DNA of 64,000 nt from contig JAIXXL010000047.1 in the NCBI GenBank assembly GCA_027490755.1, positions 248,001-312,000 of the forward strand, given 5' to 3'. This document shows positions 7,521 through 19,603 of the stretch, piece by piece. A program made the translations under genes and the position numbers. Numbering within the stretch: position 1 is the first letter of the stretch; each line of letters opens with the position of its first letter. The notes beneath the pieces were generated by a model, which was given only the letters and a program-made list of their open reading frames with translations, had not been told where the DNA came from and ran no database searches. The DNA is from Betaproteobacteria bacterium. Its GTDB lineage: Bacteria > Pseudomonadota > Gammaproteobacteria > Burkholderiales > UBA3065.

Positions 7521-8525
7521 CTACCGCGGCGCCTTCAGCAGCACGTCATTGACGAACTGCGACCCATAGTTGGTGAAGTCGAACGCGTGCAAACCGAACT
7601 CGCTGCTGAGGCACTGGAATGCGCGCACCCCTCGTACCGAATTGCCCTTCGCATCCAGCCGCGGAGAGAAGGTGCCGATACCCAACTGCCGGTTGACCAC
7701 CCCCACCACACCACCGCCCACACCACTCTTTGCCGGAATGCCTACATCCAGCGCCCAGTTGCCCGAGTAGTCGTACATGCCGCAGGTGAACATTACCGAC
7801 AGGGTGTCTCGCACCGCCGTGATCTCGAACACCGAGTCGCCGCCGCATGGGTTCTCGCCGATATTGGCCAGCGTCGCGCCCATCCGCGCCAAGTCGGCAG
7901 CGTTCACCAGCACCGAACACAGTTGGAAATAAAGGTCGAGCGTAGGGTCTATCGGCTCTAAGGCCGCGCCCACATTTACCAACAGGTGCCCGATGGCGCG
8001 GTTGCGGTGGCCGGTCGCCACTTCCGACCGGTAGGCCGGCTCGCAAATCCGGAGCGGGCGGCCCGCGGCGCGCGAATACCGGTCCAACACAAAGTCTAGC
8101 GCCTGCTCACCCAGGGCCCGTCGTAACAGCCCACAGACGGTGATCGCGCCGGCGTTGACCATCGGATTGAAGGGCCGCTCGGTCTGGGGGTCGAAGACAA
8201 TGGCATTAAAGGCATCACCACTTGGCTCCGCACCGACAAAACTCTGCACCTCCTCGCGACCAAGCAGTTCCAGCGCCAAGCAATAGTTGAACGCCTTGGA
8301 GATGGACTGGATGGTGAACTCGCGGTCGACATCGCCATAAGTCGTGATCTGGCCAGTGCTGGTCGCCATCGCCACCCCGAATGGTTCGGGGTCGGCCGCC
8401 GCCAGTTCCGGGATGTAGTCAGCGACCGCGCCCTCGACCGACGGCAGGCACTGCTCGTACACATCGCGAAGTGCGCGAGCAAAACGATCGTTGGCGGGCA
8501 AGCCCGGCTCGGCACATCTATCCAT
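7521..8525 (-). CDS. glsA: Glutaminase A (serine-dependent beta-lactamase-like fold)
   Basis: This enzyme hydrolyses L-glutamine to glutamate and ammonia. It is 334 residues from ATG 8525. The motif FTIQSISKAFNYCLALELLG holds the catalytic Ser-x-x-Lys, NPMVNAGAI carries the conserved Asn, and SGVGGGVVGV lies in the C-terminal third. It is slightly longer than the typical 308 residues because of extra N-terminal sequence. In the same frame the reading frame stays open upstream to 9020, but that region overlaps STAS genes on the other strand and has no family match, so the short start is used. Confidence 0.92.
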   Translation of the reverse strand: MDRCAEPGLPANDRFARALRDVYEQCLPSVEGAVADYIPELAAADPEPFGVAMATSTGQITTYGDVDREFTIQSISKAFNYCLALELLGREEVQSFVGAEPSGDAFNAIVFDPQTERPFNPMVNAGAITVCGLLRRALGEQALDFVLDRYSRAAGRPLRICEPAYRSEVATGHRNRAIGHLLVNVGAALEPIDPTLDLYFQLCSVLVNAADLARMGATLANIGENPCGGDSVFEITAVRDTLSVMFTCGMYDYSGNWALDVGIPAKSGVGGGVVGVVNRQLGIGTFSPRLDAKGNSVRGVRAFQCLSSEFGLHAFDFTNYGSQFVNDVLLKAPR

Positions 8526-8757
8526 GTCGTGATCTGCTATTTCCTGCGCCAACAGTGGCGCGCAAGGATCCCACCGTAATCCAGTCGCGCCCGCACGAAA
8601 ATGCCGAACGGGTGCCTTAACGCGCCTGTAATGATGCAGGCTGATGCTTTGAGACCGAGTTTTCTGGCGTTCGCGGCCAGATGCCGTAACATTATAGAAG
8701 CAACTGGCCGGTACCAACGCGTACCGCGCCTGCTGCAACAAGCAAAGGATTCTGGGC

Positions 8758-9057
8758 ATGCAGATCGAAGAGATCGCCGGTCGGGTAGATGCACACAGTG
8801 TCGGGCAATTGGAGTTACGCAGCCTTGCGCGCATCAGAAGCCTCGCGGATGGAGATGCACTGGCGCTCGATCTTCGCAACTGCGAATTCCTGGCCTCTTT
8901 GGGCATACGTTTCATCGTCGGTGCCGCGAAATTTGCGACACAGCGCAGCGTGCGCATGATGCTACTGGTTCCTGCCGCCGGGCCTGTCCGCGAGACGCTC
9001 GAACTGGCAGGCATCGGCAACGTGCTGCCCTTGCTTGAGAACCCGCCAGCCGATTGA
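8758..9057 (+). CDS. STAS-domain protein (anti-sigma factor antagonist-like)
   Basis: The 99-residue protein is a single STAS domain. LALDLRNCEFLASLGIRFIV matches the strand-loop-helix of SpoIIAA-type antagonists, with Ser47 in the position of the phosphorylated serine. STAS proteins bind an RsbW-type kinase when unphosphorylated. It is the first gene of a four-gene run with a second STAS protein, an RsbW-like ATPase and a kinase/phosphatase. It is divergent from glsA, with 232 bases between. Confidence 0.8.
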   Translation: MQIEEIAGRVDAHSVGQLELRSLARIRSLADGDALALDLRNCEFLASLGIRFIVGAAKFATQRSVRMMLLVPAAGPVRETLELAGIGNVLPLLENPPAD

Positions 9058-9105
9058 TTGGGCCACCAGCCACTTGACTGGCTTTACCGGATTAGGGGAG
9101 CAACG

Positions 9106-9447
9106 ATGCAGTTGAGTCTGGAAGAAGTAGCAGGTGTGACCATTGTTCTGGCTGCCGGGCGGCTGGATTTCGCTGCAGCCCAGCCCTTCCAAGTGCAGGT
9201 CGAAGCGGCCATCGCCGCCGCTGGCAAGGGCGTGGTGGTGGATTTGGCGCCTCTGGAATACGTATCCAGTGCCGGCTTGCGCGCCTTCCTGGTGGGGGCC
9301 AAGGCCGCCAAGGCCAAGGGCGTGGGTTTTGCCGTCTGCAATCTGCGGCCCGAGGTGCAGGAAGTGTTCGATCTGACCGGTTTTGGCAAGGTGGTGGGCG
9401 TGCACGCCGAACGTACCGCGGCCATCGCCGCCGTCTCCGGCGCTTGA
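9106..9447 (+). CDS. STAS-domain anti-sigma factor antagonist
   Basis: This 113-residue STAS protein has the antagonist core VVVDLAPLEYVSSAGLRAFL, with Ser55 aligned to the phospho-serine of SpoIIAA and RsbV. ATG 9106 has GGGGAG seven bases upstream and is preferred over an earlier in-frame codon at 9058. Its stop overlaps the TTG start of the next gene, an RsbW-like kinase, which implies coupled translation and a physical pair. It is probably dephosphorylated by the PP2C domain encoded at the end of this operon. Confidence 0.85.
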   Translation: MQLSLEEVAGVTIVLAAGRLDFAAAQPFQVQVEAAIAAAGKGVVVDLAPLEYVSSAGLRAFLVGAKAAKAKGVGFAVCNLRPEVQEVFDLTGFGKVVGVHAERTAAIAAVSGA

Positions 9448-9855
9448 ACCCGCTGCGCGTCTCCGCCACCGCGGCGGTCGAGGCGCTCGATCCGCTTCAG
9501 GCTGCGCTGCTGGACTTCTGGGCCGAGCGGCAGCTGCCTGACCAGGCGCGTTACGCCTTTGAGCTGGCGCTGGAAGAGTTCGTCATGAACGTGGTGATGC
9601 ACGGCCAGAACGCCGCAGCCACCAAGACCATCTGGCTCGAACTGGACGACAACCCCGAACAGGTGTGCATGGTATTTGAGGACGATTGCGCAGCCTTCGA
9701 CCCCACCAGTCTTGACACCCCTGACACCTCGCTCGGCGTGGACGAGCGCAGCATCGGCGGCCTGGGTATCCACCTGGTGCGCGAGATGATGGATCAGGTC
9801 GAATACGCACGTGCCGACGGCCGCAACCGCCTTACCCTGATCAAGAGGCTGGCCA

Positions 9856-9863
<8 letters not shown>
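9444..9863 (+). CDS. RsbW-like ATP-binding anti-sigma/serine kinase
   Basis: The 139-residue protein is a GHKL ATPase of the RsbW/SpoIIAB type. The N-box is [16 protein letters not shown], the G1-like region is [13 protein letters not shown] and the glycine box is [19 protein letters not shown]. Such proteins phosphorylate STAS antagonists or bind a partner protein. It starts at TTG 9444, overlapping the STAS stop, and its end overlaps the start of the hybrid kinase at 9856. No dedicated sigma factor gene is adjacent, so the output may not be a sigma factor. Confidence 0.85.
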
Positions 9864-13905
<4,042 letters not shown>

Positions 13906-13911
13906 CCAGCG

Positions 13912-15645
13912 TCAGCGCGTCGCGCTGTCGATCCGGATCATCAGATAGTCGACGCCGTGATACTGCATGTGGCGCAGTTCGCGAGTCATGCCGCGCAACA
14001 GGCGCAGGGACAGCTCACTCTCGAGGTCGACGCTTTCCTGCTGCTCGGGGAGCGACGCCAGCGCCGACTCGATGTTGCTGTCGGCCGGCGCCGAGACATA
14101 CTCGATCTCGGCCTCGCCATCGACGTCGCGCAATCGCACCTGCAGCTGGGTCGGCTTGGTGTCGCCGCTCCGGGAGCGATTGTGCAACAAGAACACCAGC
14201 GCCTCTTCGGCGGCCAGCATGACGCGGTTCTCGGCGCGGCTGTCCCAACCGAGCCGCTTGCAGAAGCTCTCAACCACGCTGCGCAGCGGGCCGAGTGAGT
14301 CCGGCGAGAGCGGCACGCTGATGCGGTCTCGGGCACGGTGGCGCATCGAGAGCAGCGCCATGAGCAGGATGGCGGTGATGCCGCCCGAGGTGGTGCCGTT
14401 GGAGAGGAACAGCTGCGCCCACTCGGGCAGCCGTTCGTTGAACATGAAGCCACCCTGGAAGCCGACGCCAAGCCAGAAGCCGAGGCAGACGGCGATGCCG
14501 GCCTCGAAGCCGAGCGGCTCCTCGGTGACCATGCGCAGGCCGTGGCCGAACAGCAGCACCAGGATCATGAGGATGTAGGCTGCCGCGACCGGGCTTGGCA
14601 TGGCGGCGATGACAGCGGCGATCTTGGGCGAGAACGCCAGCAGGATGAGGAACAGTCCGCCCCAGTAGCCGACCCGACGTGCCGCGACGCGGGTGAGGTC
14701 GACGATGCCGACGCTCATCGAGTAGACGGTGTTGGGCACGGTGCCGAGCAGGCCGGCAACGGCACTGCCGACGCCGTCGGCGTTGATCGCACCCTGCACG
14801 CTGCGGAAGTCGATCGGCCTAGGCTCGCGGTAGGAACTGCGCTGCACGGCGATGCCGTCGGCGTAGGTCTCGATGCAGCCGACCAGCGAGATCAGCAGGA
14901 AGGCCGGCAGCAGCGCCCAGAAACTAGCACCGAACTCAAGGTCGAGACCGGGCCAGCTGGCCTGCGGCGCGCCGATCCACGGCGCGGCGAGTACCGGCGC
15001 CGGGTCGATCATGCCCAACTGCCACGCCACCACGGAGCCGACCGCCACGCCAACCAGAGGTGCCCACAGCCGCAGCAGCGGGCCGGCAAACAACGATATG
15101 AGGACAATGGGTATCAAGGTGGCGATGGCCAGCATCCCCGGCAGGTCGGTGTCGGCGAACTCGGGCGGCACCTTCTTGAGCAGCTTCCAGACCACCGGCG
15201 CCACGCTGAGTGACATCAGCATCAGCGTCATACCACCCACCGCCGGCGTGAGGATGCGGCGCATGGCCCCCATCTGCGTAGTGAAGACGAAGCAGGAGAG
15301 CGCTGAGACCACCACTAGAGTACCGAGCAGGGGCAAGCCACCGCCATCGATGGCGCTGGTGGCAACGCCGACGAAGGCGACGTTGGAGCCGACGAACAAG
15401 GCAAAACCGCCGCCGACAGTGCCGATGCGAAGGGTCTGCAGCCAGGTCGAGAGCCCGGAGGCGAGCAGCGCTGCGAACACGACCCAGGCGGTGGCGGCTG
15501 GGTCGAGGCCGGCGGCGCGGGAGACCACCAGCGGGGTGACCATGACCCCGGTCACCATCAGCACCACCACCTGCGCGCCGAGGCCGGCCGCCAGCGGGTG
15601 GGGTGGCTTCTCATGGGGCTCGTAGCGGACGGGTGCGCTGCTCAT
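13912..15645 (-). CDS. NCS2-family xanthine/uracil permease fused to an RsbW-like ATPase domain
   Basis: The 577-residue protein has an NCS2 (nucleobase-cation symporter 2) membrane domain over roughly residues 15-430, with about 14 helices and the motif GTVPNTVYSMSVGIVDLTRV. A soluble tail from about 435 follows. The tail looks like a GHKL/RsbW domain: N-box-like NRVMLAAEEALVFLLHN, and a late helix SLRLLRGMTRELRHMQYHG in the position of the glycine box. ATP motifs are degenerate (no clear DxGxG). ATG 15645 (MSSAPVRYEP) is chosen over upstream in-frame codons. It converges on the partner-switching operon with six bases between. The transported substrate is unknown. Confidence 0.8.
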   Translation of the reverse strand: MSSAPVRYEPHEKPPHPLAAGLGAQVVVLMVTGVMVTPLVVSRAAGLDPAATAWVVFAALLASGLSTWLQTLRIGTVGGGFALFVGSNVAFVGVATSAIDGGGLPLLGTLVVVSALSCFVFTTQMGAMRRILTPAVGGMTLMLMSLSVAPVVWKLLKKVPPEFADTDLPGMLAIATLIPIVLISLFAGPLLRLWAPLVGVAVGSVVAWQLGMIDPAPVLAAPWIGAPQASWPGLDLEFGASFWALLPAFLLISLVGCIETYADGIAVQRSSYREPRPIDFRSVQGAINADGVGSAVAGLLGTVPNTVYSMSVGIVDLTRVAARRVGYWGGLFLILLAFSPKIAAVIAAMPSPVAAAYILMILVLLFGHGLRMVTEEPLGFEAGIAVCLGFWLGVGFQGGFMFNERLPEWAQLFLSNGTTSGGITAILLMALLSMRHRARDRISVPLSPDSLGPLRSVVESFCKRLGWDSRAENRVMLAAEEALVFLLHNRSRSGDTKPTQLQVRLRDVDGEAEIEYVSAPADSNIESALASLPEQQESVDLESELSLRLLRGMTRELRHMQYHGVDYLMIRIDSATR

Positions 15646-15727
15646 TGGGGCTCCACTGGAACGGTTCGAGTCCCGCAGGGTGGCCGCAGCCGGGGGCTTT
15701 GTCAAACCGCCATGCCAGCGTGGGCGC

Positions 15728-17341
15728 TCAGTCCTCGGTGCTGCCCGTTTCCCGGCCGATCCCAGCCAAGTCGTTGGACACCTGCCCAATGAGCCAGACG
15801 ATTCGCTCGAACAGGGTGGCGGCAACGAACATGGATTCGCGGTTGGCGCCGCTGCCGGCGCTCTGAACGGCGATTTCGTTGCGGAAGCGGTTCATCACCT
15901 CGCTGCGGTCGGAGGTCATCTCCCGCAGCATCTCGCCCAGATCGGACTCGCCGCCCGCTTGGTCTGCGGCCAGCGTCAACAGCAGGTGCAGAGACTCGGT
16001 CATAGCCTCGCTGGTACTGCTCTCGCGGGCGGTCACGCCACGCAGGGCAGACAGTTCGTCGACAAAGTCGTGCAGCGCCTGCAGCAGCGGCTCGATATGG
16101 CTGTTGCAGCGCTGCACCAGCAGCAGACCGCCCAGATCAGGGTTGTTCGGGTGGCGGCTCACCACCTCGCTGACGAAACTGGTCACACGTTGTGCGAGGC
16201 CGATGCCAAGTTCGCGACGTTCCGCGTTGCTGAACTGCAGCGGGTCGTCCTCGCCCCCGGGGCGTAGTGGCGCCAGCGTCTTGGGCAACAGACCGATCAG
16301 GCGCGATTGTTCCTTCCACGCCAGCATGAGCCCCGTCTCGGGATCTTCGGCAGATTCGTCGATGATGTGCGCAGGCTCATACTGTTGGGCGTCCGGATCG
16401 AAGGGCGCGACCCGGTGCAGCAGCCCCATCAGCGGCGTCTGGAAGATACCGGCCAACGCAGCGCCGATGGCATTCAGCAGCAGAAACGTGATGGCGATGC
16501 TGATCGGTACCGACAACCCGGCCACGGCAGTGTCGAATCCCCCGCCAGCAGCGATGGCGAGCGTTGGCGGCAGGACAGCCAACGATCCCAGCCCCTTGAC
16601 CATGGCCTGCCACACCGCCAGATGACGGGCTTGCCCCTTGAGGTGAGACGCAGACAGCGCGACGCTCAAGCCTGAGCCCAGATTCGAGCCGCAGACCAGC
16701 ACGATGGCATCGACCAGCGGGATGAGGTTGGCGGCGCTCATCGCCACCGCCAGGATGGAAACGGTGGACGAGGACTGCATCACCAGCGTCACACTCAGCC
16801 CGATCAAAAAGCCGTAGACCCAAGACTCGGACGAGAAGATGAAGAATTCCTGGACCCATGGGTTGTGTTCGAGGGCATGGCCCGATTCCTTGAGCATGGC
16901 CAAGCCGAGCAGGGTCACCCCGATGGCCAGCAGGAGTGCGCTGGTGGGTCGGCCGAATCCGCTCTTCTGCAGCGAGGCCAGGTACAGCAGGGCCACCAGA
17001 GAGATGGCGAACAGCGCTGCGAAACGCAGGTCGATGGAGGCCAAAAAAACCAGCAAGGATGTGCCAACACCGGACCATGCGCTGATTGTCAGCGCGGCTC
17101 TGAAACCGATGGCGCGTGAGTTGAGCAGGCCGATGCAGACGTAGGTGGCAGCACTGCTGCTCTGCGTCACAGCCCCCAGCATGCTACCGGTAAGGATGCC
17201 GGAGGCTGGCATCTGGCCGAGCCGTGACAACACTAGGCGCACCCGGCGGGCCGCCAAGGTGCGAACCGCATCCGAGAGCAGGCTGAGACCAACCAGAAAA
17301 AGGCCCAGACCCGCGAAAGTCTCGACCGTTTGCGCCGACAT
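15728..17341 (-). CDS. Na+/phosphate cotransporter family protein with PhoU-like tail
   Basis: The 537-residue protein is a PNaS/NptA-type transporter. It contains the two inverted-repeat QSSS motifs, TQSSSAATY at residue 60 and MQSSSTVSI near residue 190. About eight helices end near residue 320, and a soluble helical C-terminus (about 340-530) resembles PhoU-domain tails seen in bacterial members. It would move phosphate or a related anion across the inner membrane with sodium. Three bases separate it from the upstream sensor-like gene at 17345, so the two are likely co-transcribed. Confidence 0.85.
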   Translation of the reverse strand: MSAQTVETFAGLGLFLVGLSLLSDAVRTLAARRVRLVLSRLGQMPASGILTGSMLGAVTQSSSAATYVCIGLLNSRAIGFRAALTISAWSGVGTSLLVFLASIDLRFAALFAISLVALLYLASLQKSGFGRPTSALLLAIGVTLLGLAMLKESGHALEHNPWVQEFFIFSSESWVYGFLIGLSVTLVMQSSSTVSILAVAMSAANLIPLVDAIVLVCGSNLGSGLSVALSASHLKGQARHLAVWQAMVKGLGSLAVLPPTLAIAAGGGFDTAVAGLSVPISIAITFLLLNAIGAALAGIFQTPLMGLLHRVAPFDPDAQQYEPAHIIDESAEDPETGLMLAWKEQSRLIGLLPKTLAPLRPGGEDDPLQFSNAERRELGIGLAQRVTSFVSEVVSRHPNNPDLGGLLLVQRCNSHIEPLLQALHDFVDELSALRGVTARESSTSEAMTESLHLLLTLAADQAGGESDLGEMLREMTSDRSEVMNRFRNEIAVQSAGSGANRESMFVAATLFERIVWLIGQVSNDLAGIGRETGSTED

Positions 17342-17344
17342 GGG

Positions 17345-18046
17345 CTATTCCCTGGTGGCGCGCAGCGCACCGGACAGAACAAAACCGGTGATGACTAGAC
17401 TGACCGCCACTACCCCGATGATGAACCAGCGCAGCGATTCGTAGCGGTCGTCCATCTGTGCTGCCAACGCAAGGTAGCGTTCTCGCGACAACTCGGAAAG
17501 CGCCGCCGAGAGCAGGCCGACATCGCGCTCGAGGTCACGGTCGATGCCGCGCAGGCTCCTGTCCATTTCGCGGGCTTTGATCGGGGAAATGTCGGGGTGG
17601 GTCGCCCTGGCTTCGGCCAGCGTGGCCTCATAGCGCCGCGAGATATCCTCGTGGGCAGCGCGCAGCGCTACGGCCTGGCTGGCCCGGTCCGGCAACCCCA
17701 ACTGTTGCGACTCCAGGGCCACCCGCGTCAGGTGCTTGCGAGTGTCCTCGCCATGCGAACGGAAGGACCCAAGATGTTTCTGCAGGAGCGCCTGATCATC
17801 GCCCCGCAACAGGATGTTCTTCCACTCCTGCACTTGTACCTTGAAGGCCACCTGCCCGCGGACCGCCTCAAGCGAGAGGCCCTGAAGGCGCGCGGCATCG
17901 TTGGTGCCATCGACCCAAGCGCGGTTGATGGACCAGACGGAGAACATGGAGAACAGGCCGATCAATGCGACCAGCATGGTCAGGGTGAAGGCCGAGGAGG
18001 CGATCGCACGGCGCAAGTTGACGCGTTGCCGAGATGAGACAGTCAT
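17345..18046 (-). CDS. Membrane-anchored four-helix-bundle sensor-like protein without signalling domain
   Basis: The 233-residue protein has membrane helices at about 14-37 and 207-227 enclosing a helical periplasmic domain. The stretch VAFKVQVQEWKNILLRGDD resembles the ligand-binding domain of methyl-accepting chemotaxis proteins. No HAMP or MCP signalling hairpin follows; the protein ends seven residues after the second helix. It might be a partner of the neighbouring transporter or a trimmed receptor. Its reading frame shows no stop or shift, so it does not look like a simple pseudogene. Confidence 0.65.
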   Translation of the reverse strand: MTVSSRQRVNLRRAIASSAFTLTMLVALIGLFSMFSVWSINRAWVDGTNDAARLQGLSLEAVRGQVAFKVQVQEWKNILLRGDDQALLQKHLGSFRSHGEDTRKHLTRVALESQQLGLPDRASQAVALRAAHEDISRRYEATLAEARATHPDISPIKAREMDRSLRGIDRDLERDVGLLSAALSELSRERYLALAAQMDDRYESLRWFIIGVVAVSLVITGFVLSGALRATRE

Positions 18047-18116
18047 TGGTGATCAGGTTTGCGACGCAACTACCCATCTAACCGCATGCACATGACATTC
18101 AGGTGACAACTGGTGG

Positions 18117-18740
18117 TCACGTGGCCTGCGGTTGGTGCGGGACGATCTGCATCTGGCCGTCCTTGCAAGTGATGGCGCCGCCGGGATTCTCCTCGCGGAA
18201 GAGCTTCACGACCCGGCCGACACTGATCGACACCTGCGGGTATATCCGGTTGCACAGGATGACACCCGAACCCTGCATGACAGACACCGCCGTGCGGACC
18301 TGATTCTCGTTGCCGATCGCATCGACGACGATGGTCTCGCCGGCGATGGTGATGCCACCAACGATCTTCGCATCGGGGCTTTCGCTGATGACACCCCGGC
18401 CTGCACGCAGGTCACTCATCATCATGTGCTTCTCGATGATGATGTCATTACCCGCCTCGAGTTGGGACTTCATCGAGTGTTTGACGTAGATGTTGACCTT
18501 CGCCTTGATGCGCGTGTCCTGCAGCGAGCCGTGGAGCAGAAAGACGGTTCCGAGCTCGGACTCGAGCGTGCAGTCCTCGCAGTCGCCCATGGCCACGATG
18601 TTCCCCTTGGCGCGGATGGTGACGCCGTTGATGTCAGCTTGGATGGCGACATGCCCCCCGTACACGCAGGGCTTGGACGACGGCGCCGGCGCTTTTTGGA
18701 TGTCCTCGTTCTTGAGGGAATCGAGTTCGGTGTTTGCCAT
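18117..18740 (-). CDS. FapA/DUF342-like polymer-forming protein
   Basis: This 207-residue protein is built from short beta repeats: VTIRAKGNIVAMGDCEDCTL, then KAKVNIYVKHSMKSQLEAGN, then GGITIAGETIVVDAIGNENQ. These are typical of the beta-helical domain of FapA (DUF342) proteins. It lacks the usual N-terminal FapA domain and the coiled coil, being much shorter than the 450-700 residues common in the family. It sits alone between the sensor-like gene and the tRNA pair. A cytoskeletal or signalling scaffold role is possible but not shown. Confidence 0.6.
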   Translation of the reverse strand: MANTELDSLKNEDIQKAPAPSSKPCVYGGHVAIQADINGVTIRAKGNIVAMGDCEDCTLESELGTVFLLHGSLQDTRIKAKVNIYVKHSMKSQLEAGNDIIIEKHMMMSDLRAGRGVISESPDAKIVGGITIAGETIVVDAIGNENQVRTAVSVMQGSGVILCNRIYPQVSISVGRVVKLFREENPGGAITCKDGQMQIVPHQPQAT

Positions 18741-18847
18741 CTGGGTGCCGGCTTCCGTTGGGGTCGGTCAGGGCTTGATAGTACTAGCCTGCCGGCCCGC
18801 CGTACAAAGACAAACGGCCCGCATTTCTGCGAGCCGTCTGGTGCTAC

Positions 18848-18923
18848 TGGCGTCCCCACGGGGATTCGAACCCCGGTTACCGCCGTGAAAGGGCGATGTC
18901 CTAGGCCTCTAGACGATGGGGAC
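18848..18923 (-). tRNA. tRNA-Glu (UUC)
   Basis: Full cloverleaf with encoded CCA. The acceptor stem is GTCCCCA/TGGGGAC and the anticodon loop is CTTTCAC, giving anticodon TTC. It is followed 11 bases away by tRNA-Ala on the same strand, so the two are probably one transcript. Confidence 0.96.
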
Positions 18924-18934
18924 TTCTAATCGTC

Positions 18935-19010
<76 letters not shown>

Positions 19011-19063
19011 AGAGAGCGCCGGAATATACCGGCTCGGGGGGCGCTTGTAAAGGAAAGCCCCGC

Positions 19064-19603
19064 CTATCTTACGCCCGCCTCGCGCGCCTCGCTCGATGGG
19101 ACAAAGCCGTCGCGGTTGGGCATGCGCACCGCCACCAGACTGCGCGCGTCCAGCACCGCGTCGGCCGGCACCACGCCGCCCAGGTGCAGCACGTAGGCAG
19201 TCAGCGCGTAGGTCTCGTCCGCCGTGAGCGACCACGGCGCGGCCGGCGGCATGGCGCGGCGGATGTAATCAAAGACCGTGGCGGCGTAGGGCCAGTAGTT
19301 GGCCACCGTGCGGTCGGGGTTGGGGCCGGCCAACGCGCTGCGCCCGGCCAGGTGCCCCCCGCTGCCGCCGGTGCCACGCTCACCGTGGCAGCTCTGGCAG
19401 CGCTCGGCGTAGAGGCGCTCGCCGGCGACCACGCCGCCCTGCCCCGCCGGCAAACCGCGCCCGTCGGGCCAGATGGTCGGCACGTTGGCCGCTGTCAGCG
19501 GCTTGCCCAGCGGCGTATGCGGCAGCTCGCGGCCGAGGTCAGCGGCATACGCCACGGTGGTCAGCGCGAGGGCGCCTGCCAGAGCAAGCCTACGCATACA
19601 CAT
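19064..19603 (-). CDS. SoxD-like monohaem cytochrome c
   Basis: This is the redox partner of the molybdenum enzyme encoded just upstream. From ATG 19603 it has a signal peptide (MRRLALAGALALTTVAYAA) and one CXXCH haem motif, CQSCH, in ERLYAERCQSCHGERGTGG. VANYWPYAATVFDYIRRAMP and the later VRMPNRDGF match the N-terminal half of SoxD. Classic SoxD is a dihaem protein of over 350 residues, so this is a single-domain form. Its start overlaps the end of soxC, with GAGGT upstream. It would act in the periplasm as electron acceptor. Confidence 0.75.
   Translation of the reverse strand: MCMRRLALAGALALTTVAYAADLGRELPHTPLGKPLTAANVPTIWPDGRGLPAGQGGVVAGERLYAERCQSCHGERGTGGSGGHLAGRSALAGPNPDRTVANYWPYAATVFDYIRRAMPPAAPWSLTADETYALTAYVLHLGGVVPADAVLDARSLVAVRMPNRDGFVPSSEAREAGVR

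Noticed and set aside
8526..9020. An N-terminal extension of glutaminase to position 9020
   Set aside because: The extension overlaps the STAS gene on the opposite strand, has no glutaminase match, and would give a protein far beyond family length.
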